Below are positions 57,518 to 64,000 of a stretch of DNA of 64,000 bases, in pieces. The translations under genes were made by a program, and so were the position numbers. The notes beneath the pieces were generated by a model. The model ran no database searches. It was not told the origin of the DNA and saw only the letters and a list, made by a program, of their open reading frames with translations. The DNA comes from Desulfosporosinus cupriresistens (lineage in GTDB: Bacteria > Bacillota > Desulfitobacteriia > Desulfitobacteriales > Desulfitobacteriaceae): contig NZ_MASS01000004.1 in the NCBI RefSeq assembly GCF_001707885.1, forward strand, positions 1-64,000, in the 5' to 3' direction. Every line of letters starts with the position of its first letter. Within the stretch, counting starts at the first letter, position 1.

Positions 57518-57553
57518 CGTAGAGGCTGGGATTAAATTTCCCGATCTCTACGT
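57518..57553 (-). terminator. Terminator of the 50-codon gene
   Basis: ACGTAGAG (57518-57525) pairs with CTCTACGT (57546-57553), and the minus-strand transcript ends in a T7 run. It lies 36 nt past the small gene's stop. The rest of 57250-57517, upstream of the NlpC gene, is A/T-rich with no gene seen. Confidence 0.8.
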
Positions 57554-57588
57554 CTCTAACCATTCTAAAATCTCGAATTATCTAACTA

Positions 57589-57741
57589 CTAAGAAAGCGT
57601 TAACTCTTTAACTTCCGAATTTCTAAATTTCTCTCCAGTAAGTCCAATAGAATCATTCATTTGACTAGTTAAACTTCCAGTTTCGTTGACGTCGTCCTCT
57701 GCAGGTGCTCCAAATTCCTGGCTAACCTCTTTGTCTTCCAT
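57589..57741 (-). CDS. Small acidic protein, 50 aa, unknown
   Basis: Too short for routine ORF calls, but supported by structure. It begins ATG GAA GAC, has GGAGGG 9 nt before the ATG, ends in TAG, and is followed by a clean terminator. The protein starts MEDKEVSQEFGAPAEDDVNE, is acidic in its first half, and ends KELTLS. No Cys, no membrane helix, no signal peptide. I do not recognise it; it is not an alpha/beta SASP. It lies alone between glnS and the NlpC gene. Confidence 0.6.
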   Translation of the reverse strand: MEDKEVSQEFGAPAEDDVNETGSLTSQMNDSIGLTGEKFRNSEVKELTLS

Positions 57742-57879
57742 TACTATAAACCCTCCAATAACTCTTTTGTTCTGCTTAGTATTTCCAAGAATTCAGAATA
57801 AAATTTAAAGCAGATATAGAAAACTTGGTTGGACCTTCCAGAAAGTAACAACCAAAAATTATACGTTCTGATTCGTAAA

Positions 57880-57912
57880 AAAAGATCGACCAGCAAATGC
57901 GGTCGATCTTTT
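57880..57912 (-). terminator. Terminator of glnS
   Basis: AAAAGATCGACC (57880-57891) pairs perfectly with GGTCGATCTTTT (57901-57912); the minus-strand transcript ends in seven Ts. Confidence 0.9.
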
Positions 57913-57941
57913 CCTTCTTGTAATACAAAGCAAAGTAATAT

Positions 57942-59600
57942 CTATATCTTTGGCAATTCAAAGGAACTCTTTAGGGACACAATTCTATTAAAGACCAAAT
58001 GTTCTGGCGTGGAATTTGGAGGATCCACATTGAAATATCCATGTCTGAAAAATTGGAATTTGTCCTGAGGCTTTGAATCTTTGATGTTGGGCTCGACAAA
58101 TCCCTGGACAATCTCCAGAGATTTGGGATTAATGTGATCTAGAAAAGACGCTTCGTCTGTCAGATCTTCATCTAAAATTAAAGCTTCATATAATCTGCAC
58201 TCTGCAGGTACAGCTTGGGAGGCCTCCACCCAGTGGATCGTACCTTTGACCTTTCTTCCCGTGAAGCCTGATCCGCTCTTGGTTTCTGGATCGTACGTAC
58301 AGTACAGCTCAATGACTTTTCCCGAGTCATCCTTGAGCACATCATGGCATTTAATAAAATAAGCGTTTTTCAACCGGACTTCATTTCCAGGGAAAAGCCG
58401 ATGATACTTAGCTGGAGGATTCTCCATAAAGTCCTCTTGTTCAATATAAATTTCTCGAGAAAAAGGAATTTGTCTAATTCCCATCTCTGGGTTTTCTGGG
58501 TTAACTTCGGCTTCCAACATCTCTATCTGACCCTCTGGATAATTGGTTATGATCACCTTAAGTGGCTCGAGCACAGCCATAGTTCTTGGTGCTTTAAGCT
58601 TTAAGTCTTCCCTAATAAAATGTTCCAACATTTTGCTATCCACGACACTATCCGCTTTGGCTACCCCGATTTCTCGAGCGAAATTGCGCATTGCCTCTGG
58701 TGTATACCCTTTACGTCTAAGCCCCGAGATGGTAGGCATCCTCGGATCATCCCAACCATCCACTACGTGCTCATCAACCAATTGCTTTAGTTTTCGCTTA
58801 CTCATAACGGTATTTGTAATATTTAAACGGGCAAATTCATATTGGTGGGGAACGTTCTCCATTTCACACTCTCGAATGACCCAATCGTACAAGGGGCGAT
58901 GATCTTCAAATTCTAACGTACAAATTGAGTGTGTGACTCCTTCTATAGCATCTTCCAATGGATGGGCAAAATCGTACATAGGGTAAATACACCATTTATC
59001 TCCAGTGTTATGATGGGTAGCATGAGCAATCCGGTAAAGGACAGGATCTCGCATATTTATATTCGGTGAGGACATGTCAATTTTGGCTCGCAAAACCTTT
59101 TGTCCGTCTGCGAATTCTCCATTGCGCATGCGTTCAAATAACGCTAGATTTTCTTCGACTGTCCGATCGCGATAGGGGCTTGATTGGCCTGCTTCTGTTA
59201 AAGATCCCCGCATTTTCCGTATTTCCTCCGCTGTGGAGTCACATGCATACGCTTTACCCTTTTTAATAAGCAACACTGCCCGGTTGTACATTTCCTCAAA
59301 ATAATCTGACGCAAAAAACAAACTATCCCATTCATACCCTAACCACATTACATCTTCCTTGATGGATTCCACATATTCTGTTTCTTCTTTGGCTGGATTC
59401 GTGTCATCAAAACGTAAATGGGTTTTGCCATTGAATTCGTCCGCTAATTCAAAATTTAAAATAATTGATTTAGCATGGCCAATATGTAAATAACCATTAG
59501 GCTCCGGTGGGAACCGCGTGATAATGTGTTGAACTTTACCTGACTTCAAATCCTCATTAACAATGTTCTTAAGAAAATTAGAGGTGGATTTGCTTTCCAT
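57942..59600 (-). CDS. glnS: Glutaminyl-tRNA synthetase
   Basis: Class I synthetase charging tRNA-Gln directly. Seen: [19 protein letters not shown] (HIGH), the N-terminal catalytic core with [22 protein letters not shown] (KMSKS), and a full anticodon-binding beta-barrel C-terminus. About 552 aa; no YqeY tail. ATG 59600 chosen. Most Firmicutes lack GlnRS and use GatCAB, so this gene was probably acquired, as in other Desulfitobacterium relatives. Own terminator. Confidence 0.95.
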   Translation of the reverse strand: MESKSTSNFLKNIVNEDLKSGKVQHIITRFPPEPNGYLHIGHAKSIILNFELADEFNGKTHLRFDDTNPAKEETEYVESIKEDVMWLGYEWDSLFFASDYFEEMYNRAVLLIKKGKAYACDSTAEEIRKMRGSLTEAGQSSPYRDRTVEENLALFERMRNGEFADGQKVLRAKIDMSSPNINMRDPVLYRIAHATHHNTGDKWCIYPMYDFAHPLEDAIEGVTHSICTLEFEDHRPLYDWVIRECEMENVPHQYEFARLNITNTVMSKRKLKQLVDEHVVDGWDDPRMPTISGLRRKGYTPEAMRNFAREIGVAKADSVVDSKMLEHFIREDLKLKAPRTMAVLEPLKVIITNYPEGQIEMLEAEVNPENPEMGIRQIPFSREIYIEQEDFMENPPAKYHRLFPGNEVRLKNAYFIKCHDVLKDDSGKVIELYCTYDPETKSGSGFTGRKVKGTIHWVEASQAVPAECRLYEALILDEDLTDEASFLDHINPKSLEIVQGFVEPNIKDSKPQDKFQFFRHGYFNVDPPNSTPEHLVFNRIVSLKSSFELPKI

Positions 59601-59609
59601 CCATATCAA

Positions 59610-59877
59610 CCTTTCTCTCTAATGTGTTCATGCTCCTGTCAAATTTCACTCTTGACCTAAATAATACTGCATACATGAAGAGAGTTCAACTTACCTCTTC
59701 AAAAAGGGAGGCATTGTGCCTCCCTTTACATACCAAGTCAAAAATTATAAGTTGCAGATGGGCACCTTCTCGCCATCACTGCGGCTACCTCTTCAGAGCG
59801 CTATTCTAATCTCCAGTATCCTGGTTTGAGTCTGGGCTGCTGGGATACAATGCTATCCTTGGACGTGACCCGATTTC
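59610..59877. other. Interval between htrA and glnS
   Basis: Holds the htrA terminator (59703-59727) and, at 59768-59800, a stretch containing CTTCTCGCCATC that also occurs near 43339. No gene seen. Confidence 0.5.
59703..59727 (-). terminator. Terminator of htrA
   Basis: AAAGGGAGGC (59703-59712) pairs with GCCTCCCTTT (59718-59727); the minus-strand transcript ends in a T5 run. Confidence 0.85.
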
Positions 59878-61029
59878 TTATTGAGGCTTAATTTCTGTAA
59901 GCGTTACAGAAACATCTTGTGTCTTGTTGTTGCGATAAATCGTAACAGTAACCTTGTCACCCGGATTGTATTTAAATAACTCGTGAGTTAACTCAAGAGA
60001 ACTCTTAATTTCCTTGTTATTAAGCTTGGTCAAAACATCACCAGCAATAATTCCAGCTCGATCAGCAGGACCTCCGAGTGTTACCTTGGAAACATACGCC
60101 CCAGCTGGCCATCCTCGTTGACTTGCATATTCAGCCGTATACCGAGGATCTATTTGAACATTAAGTCCCGGATGGCTGGCATACCCTTTCTCTATTAGCT
60201 GTTTAATCGTAGGTAAAGCGTCTGAAATCGGGATGGCAAAACCCATTCCCTCAAATCCTGCTTCCTGATTCTTAGCAGAATTAATCCCGATAACTTGACC
60301 CTGGTAATTTACTAGTGGCCCACCACTATTTCCTGGATTAATGGCGGCATCGGTCTGGATGAGGTTAAAACTCGCTTCCCCTGGGATGTCTAGAATTCGG
60401 TTTGTTGCTGAAACAACACCGGTAGTCACGGAACGTGCAAATTCTTGCCCACCTGGGTTTCCAATCGCCACGACAGGTTCACCGACCTGAAGTTTTGTCG
60501 AATCTCCCTGCTGTGTGGCGGTTAGACCTTGGGTATCTGCAATCTGAACCACTGCTAAGTCCGTACGATCGTCGGCTCCTACCAATTTCGCATTAATATT
60601 TCGGCCATCAGCCAGACTCACTACGATCTTCTCTGCGCCTTCAACCACATGATTGTTCGTCACAATGTAGCCATGTTGCGAATCAACAATAAAACCTGAG
60701 CCGCTCCCTATTTCGGTAAGCCCGCCCCCACCGAACAAAGTGCCTTTAGATTGAAAATTAGCTATTCCAACTACTGCTGGCCCCGTTGCCTTGGCAATCT
60801 GAGCGACAGGAAAATTGGTAACCCCCTCTGTTTTAATGATAGGGGTTGTTGTCCCGCCATTTAAGACCACTTGATTTGTGGGGGCTGGTTGTTTATTCCC
60901 ATAGATGGAAGGCACCAACGCCACTGCTATGACCCCACCCAGTAAAGCGCTAATTAAGGTAACTACAATAATTGCGAAAAAATGGGGTCTTCTCTTTGAA
61001 TAATCATCTCTATCGTTGTAATAACTCAT
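59878..61029 (-). CDS. htrA: HtrA/DegP-like serine protease
   Basis: Membrane-anchored quality-control protease. Seen: one N-terminal membrane helix (IIVVTLISALLGGVIAVAL), a trypsin-like domain with the triad His in VTNNHVVEGA, Asp in DRTDLAVV and Ser in NPGNSGGPLV, and one C-terminal PDZ domain (AYVSKVTLGGPADRAGIIAGDVL). 383 aa. Follows the YycJ-type gene by 21 nt, as yyxA follows yycJ in B. subtilis; walRK is not in the window. Confidence 0.94.
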   Translation of the reverse strand: MSYYNDRDDYSKRRPHFFAIIVVTLISALLGGVIAVALVPSIYGNKQPAPTNQVVLNGGTTTPIIKTEGVTNFPVAQIAKATGPAVVGIANFQSKGTLFGGGGLTEIGSGSGFIVDSQHGYIVTNNHVVEGAEKIVVSLADGRNINAKLVGADDRTDLAVVQIADTQGLTATQQGDSTKLQVGEPVVAIGNPGGQEFARSVTTGVVSATNRILDIPGEASFNLIQTDAAINPGNSGGPLVNYQGQVIGINSAKNQEAGFEGMGFAIPISDALPTIKQLIEKGYASHPGLNVQIDPRYTAEYASQRGWPAGAYVSKVTLGGPADRAGIIAGDVLTKLNNKEIKSSLELTHELFKYNPGDKVTVTIYRNNKTQDVSVTLTEIKPQ

Positions 61030-61050
61030 AGCCTAACCCTCCTCTACCTA

Positions 61051-61860
61051 TTATTCCCTTAATACAACCAGTTCATGCGGAGTATACCGTGGAGCAACCT
61101 GCACCTGCACATCTGGGCACCTTTTAGCGGTATTCAACTCTTTCAGAATACGCAAAACTGTCGACAACGCGATTTCCGGAGTATTGTTTTCTTCACTCAA
61201 ATGAGCTAACATAACCCGTTGGGTATTTCCTTCAATCCACTCAGCAAGTCCTTCGGCCAGCTGCTTGTTCTCTAGATGCCCGTAGTGTCCGCTGATCCTT
61301 TTTTTAAGATACCATGGATAGGAACCGTTCCATAATCGTTCATCATCGTAGTTAGCTTCAACGATAAAGGCGTCACACCCCTTCAAATGCTGATGCATCT
61401 CTTCGGTGATTCTTCCACTATCCGTGGCAATTCCAATCGCTAGGTTTCCCTTGTCTTTATTCTTTGACCGCGAGACTTTCAAGCCGTAACTTTCTCGGCT
61501 ATCGTGAGACGTAGGATAAAGTAAAACGTCTAGACCTGCACAAGAAAACGAATCTCGTACATCAATCCGCTGGTTTTCAGCAATCTTGCCCAGGGAAGGA
61601 CCCATCACCTCCCATAACGCAGTCGTGGCATAGATCGGTATCTTTAATTTACGGGCGAGCACACCTACACCACGGATATGATCCACGTGTTCATGGGTAA
61701 CTACGATCCCTTCAATTTCCGATTCCGATATGCTTAAGCGCGCGAAGTTATGCAATAGGCTCTTACCACTAATACCACAATCTACAAGCAAATGCCTGTC
61801 GTCATCTCCTACGAGAATTGCGTTTCCGGAACTTCCGCTCGCCAGTGTTGTAAAATGCAA
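61051..61860 (-). CDS. walJ: YycJ/WalJ-type metallo-beta-lactamase fold protein
   Basis: MBL-fold hydrolase, probably a nuclease linked to wall and DNA processes. Seen: LASGSSGNAILV, LVDCGISGKSLL, metal motif VTHEHVDHIRGVG, PTSHDSRESYG, and AHLSEENNTPE. 269 aa. TTG start at 61860 with GGGGGG 8 nt upstream. Co-transcribed with htrA. In Bacillus it belongs to the walRK operon; here it stands without the two-component genes. Confidence 0.9.
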   Translation of the reverse strand: MHFTTLASGSSGNAILVGDDDRHLLVDCGISGKSLLHNFARLSISESEIEGIVVTHEHVDHIRGVGVLARKLKIPIYATTALWEVMGPSLGKIAENQRIDVRDSFSCAGLDVLLYPTSHDSRESYGLKVSRSKNKDKGNLAIGIATDSGRITEEMHQHLKGCDAFIVEANYDDERLWNGSYPWYLKKRISGHYGHLENKQLAEGLAEWIEGNTQRVMLAHLSEENNTPEIALSTVLRILKELNTAKRCPDVQVQVAPRYTPHELVVLRE

Positions 61861-61877
61861 TATGTAGACCCCCCATA

Positions 61878-62585
61878 TTACTTTCCAGTCGTTGCAGGAT
61901 TTGCTTGTCCATTTTTCAAGGTAGGATTTGATAAGCCATTCGTTGCAGGATTTGTGACTCCATTGTTCGTAGGAGCTTTAAGCTGGTTCTGAGCCTGGCC
62001 TATCAATGCTCCTATTTGCGCTTTTTCTGTACTATCCGTAGCCAAATTCTGAGCCTTCTGCCACTGGGTGATAGCCCCTGAAAGATCTTGCTTTGCATTA
62101 GCCAAAAAAATACCATAATTGACCAATCCGTTTAAAAATTCAGGTTTAATGCTCAATGCCTCTTTAAAACTCTTGTCTGCTAAATCATTATCCCCACTTT
62201 TAAAGGCAGCGGTTGCCATATCAACCATAACACCCGGATCTTTATTGGTCTTTAAAACATTTTGGTAAGCCTCAACAGCATGTTTAAAGTTATCTTGAAC
62301 CTCTGTGGGGGCGACCTCCGCAGCTGCTACCCCTGCGTCATAATATTCATTGCCTAGGTCTGTCTGTAGCTGTACATTGCTAGGATCTGCCTTGACCTGC
62401 TCAGCGATCGCTGCTAAGCGAACTTTTTTGGCCTGATAATCGGCGGCAGCATTGGTCGGAGTGTTTGAGTCAGTAGAAGGTAAACCACTACCACTAAAGA
62501 AAAGAGAGAATCCAGACGCAACCATAGCAATACTAATCAGAATAACAAGAACCACCGCAAAACCACGATGCTGTTTTTTATTCAA
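61878..62585 (-). CDS. TPR-repeat membrane protein
   Basis: About 235 aa: N-terminal membrane anchor (GFAVVLVILISIAMVASGFSL), a TPR-like helical region (residues about 80-200, with VQLQTDLGNEYYDAGV, DNFKHAVEAYQNVLKTN, AAFKSGDNDLADKSFKEALSIKPEFLN), and an Asn/Thr/Pro-rich tail. Probably a protein-protein interaction scaffold outside the membrane; partner unknown. TTG 62585 follows AAGGAGG by 7 nt and is preferred to ATG 62606. It lies between the SCIFF-type maturase and walJ-htrA. Confidence 0.75.
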   Translation of the reverse strand: MNKKQHRGFAVVLVILISIAMVASGFSLFFSGSGLPSTDSNTPTNAAADYQAKKVRLAAIAEQVKADPSNVQLQTDLGNEYYDAGVAAAEVAPTEVQDNFKHAVEAYQNVLKTNKDPGVMVDMATAAFKSGDNDLADKSFKEALSIKPEFLNGLVNYGIFLANAKQDLSGAITQWQKAQNLATDSTEKAQIGALIGQAQNQLKAPTNNGVTNPATNGLSNPTLKNGQANPATTGK

Positions 62586-62660
62586 ACGGCTCGCCTCCTT
62601 GACCATTTAATTCCAGATACTATTGTAACACACCTTTTCAGACCATCCAATATTAAGAAC

Positions 62661-64000
62661 CTAACAGCGGATTTCTGGAACGGGAGATGATACAACAGCT
62701 AAACGATCGTTATTTTGTAGACTTTCCTTGATTTTAATATATAGTGCCACCTCTAAACGTTTCTTCTGAAGTTCACACCCTAAGGCATATACCTCTGTCA
62801 GTTTTTGGGTAGAGGCTACGTTAGCTGCATGGCATCCTCCGCTACAAGCAAAGCGTGCCCAACACTCCCGGCAAGTCGATTTTGCATAGACATTTGCTGA
62901 GCGAAAGTCTTTAACCACCTCGGGCTTAAGTTGAAGAGGATTCTCGTCATAGAGTGACCCCAGTTTATAGGCTTCCTGCCCTACAAACTGATGGCAGGGA
63001 TAAAGATCGCCTTCCGGAGAAATTGCCACATACTCGTGACCAGCTCCGCATCCCGAAAGCCGTTTGAGCAAACAGGGTCCCTGATCTAAGGCGACATTGA
63101 AATGAAAAAAGTTAAAATTTCGATCTTGTGCTCGGCGTTTCAATAGTTCCTCACCAAGTCGATCATATGCTTCTCGGATTTTGTCTATATCTCCTTCTTG
63201 GAAGGCATAGGCGTCCTCTGGACCTGCTACAACGGGTTCTACTGAAATCTGTTTAATGCCTAAATCCGCCATGTGTAAAACATCACGATCAAAATCTAAA
63301 TTATAGTGCGTATACGTTCCCCGGACATAGTAATAGGTCCCTAGCGCATAGGGTGAGCTTTCCGGACGTTTGGTTGTGAACTGTTTGATTAGAGGGGTAA
63401 TTTTTGCGTAGCTTCCTCGTCCATTGGCGTAAGGCCTCATCCGATCATGTACTTCCGGGCGACCATCCAGACTAAGGACGACACTGATCTCCTCTTCTTC
63501 AAGATAATTTTGAATTTCCTCATTAAGTAACACACCGTTCGTAGTTAGCGTGAATTTAATAGTTTTGTGCTTAGCAGCGCCTGCTCTTTTGCCATATTCG
63601 ACCAGAGCCTTAACTACGCCGAAATTGAGCAGTGGTTCTCCTCCAAAGAAATCAACTTCACAATGATCCCTATGCCCTGATGACTCTAAAACAAAATCAA
63701 TACCCTTTTTACCCGTCTCCAAATCCATCAGCGTTCTACTGCCTCCAAAGGCCCCTGTACCGGCAAAACAATATTCGCAACGCAAATTACAGTCATGGGC
63801 TACATGTAGACAAATGGCCTTAACAATAGGCTTCTCTGGATAGTTCGGGGTTATTACCTCTGCCTCCTCCGAAAAAAGAGTTCCTTCTTGGCGAAGCTCT
63901 TCCATTTCCTCAATGATCTCCGCCAGTTCTTCTTCTGTAAGAGCTAATTTTCCCGCTTGTCTAAGAATCTGGTTAATTCCCGCCGATGTAACCTTTTCTT
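62661..64000 (-). CDS. SCIFF-type radical SAM/SPASM peptide maturase (partial)
   Basis: Radical SAM enzyme resembling the thioether-forming maturase of six-Cys SCIFF peptides (CteB type). Seen: radical SAM motif CNLRCEYC in LHVAHDCNLRCEYCFAG, VDFFGGEPLLN, TLTTNGVLL, VVLSLDGRPEVHD, then a SPASM region with CGAGHEYVAISPEGDLYPCHQ, CRECWARFACSGGCHAA and a final Cys. No stop is met up to the window edge, so the start is outside and the protein is at least 446 aa. The SCIFF precursor is expected just upstream, beyond 64000. Confidence 0.82.
   Translation of the reverse strand, partial: EKVTSAGINQILRQAGKLALTEEELAEIIEEMEELRQEGTLFSEEAEVITPNYPEKPIVKAICLHVAHDCNLRCEYCFAGTGAFGGSRTLMDLETGKKGIDFVLESSGHRDHCEVDFFGGEPLLNFGVVKALVEYGKRAGAAKHKTIKFTLTTNGVLLNEEIQNYLEEEEISVVLSLDGRPEVHDRMRPYANGRGSYAKITPLIKQFTTKRPESSPYALGTYYYVRGTYTHYNLDFDRDVLHMADLGIKQISVEPVVAGPEDAYAFQEGDIDKIREAYDRLGEELLKRRAQDRNFNFFHFNVALDQGPCLLKRLSGCGAGHEYVAISPEGDLYPCHQFVGQEAYKLGSLYDENPLQLKPEVVKDFRSANVYAKSTCRECWARFACSGGCHAANVASTQKLTEVYALGCELQKKRLEVALYIKIKESLQNNDRLAVVSSPVPEIRC

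Overview
The window looks like chromosome of an endospore-forming Firmicute of the Peptococcaceae/Desulfitobacteriaceae type (Desulfosporosinus or Desulfitobacterium-like). This is inferred from sporulation genes (spoIID, spoIIQ, spoIIID, spo0F, sleB-ypeB), strong Shine-Dalgarno sites with many GTG and TTG starts, low-to-medium G+C, and long stretches of gene order shared with Bacillus subtilis. No rRNA, tRNA, CRISPR array, prophage or intact insertion sequence was seen. Nearly all genes lie on the minus strand; the exceptions are a glycosyltransferase (8732-9883), a radical SAM protein (53490-54365) and a YbaK-type deacylase (55966-56445).

Layout, left to right. 0-2.5 kb: a polar amino acid ABC importer (binding protein, permease, ATPase). 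2.5-3 kb: an intergenic region with three perfect DnaA boxes. 3-9.9 kb: a zinc-ribbon protein, the late competence pair comFA-comF, an O-antigen ligase/polymerase-like protein, fabZ and a convergent glycosyltransferase. 9.9-18.2 kb: rsgI-sigI, a TagA-type glycosyltransferase, an MreB/Mbl protein, then spoIIID, spoIIQ, spoIID, murA and ywmB. 18.4-25.5 kb: the complete F1Fo ATP synthase operon atpZ-I-B-E-F-H-A-G-D-C. 25.7-39.8 kb: wecB, comEB, upp, glyA, ywlG, rpiB, ywlE, mntP, tsaC, prmC, prfA, yqhQ, rpmE, glpX, fsa and fba, largely as in B. subtilis. 40-48 kb: spo0F, alr, a FemAB-like gene, pyrG, rpoE, argS and ywiB. 48.3-50.4 kb: the germination pair sleB-ypeB. 50.5-53.3 kb: a DUF1836 regulator, nfeD, floA and an EGTQG-repeat protein. 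53.5-64 kb: radical SAM protein, diacylglycerol glucosyltransferase-like protein, ybaK, NlpC/P60 hydrolase, a 50-codon small gene, glnS, htrA, a YycJ-type MBL protein, a TPR protein, and a SCIFF-type radical SAM/SPASM maturase that runs off the right edge.

Functionally the window combines envelope synthesis and remodelling (murA, alr, FemAB-like, TagA, wecB, Mbl, LytM- and NlpC-type proteins), sporulation and germination, energy conservation (ATP synthase), nucleotide and one-carbon metabolism (upp, glyA, pyrG, comEB) and translation (prfA, prmC, tsaC, argS, glnS, rpmE).

The most interesting non-coding signals are: a structured glyA leader whose closing stem competes with Shine-Dalgarno sequestration; a long pyrG leader with a promoter and internal terminator; two diverged tandem ~129-bp units upstream of the FemAB-like gene; dispersed repeats around spo0F, pyrG and rpoE; two heptanucleotide arrays; a hairpin between the floA Shine-Dalgarno and start codon; a perfect-consensus sigma-A promoter wrapped around a palindrome upstream of the DUF1836 gene; and a 28-bp-arm inverted repeat holding the 3' ends of two convergent genes. 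All assignments are from reading the sequence; no database search was run.
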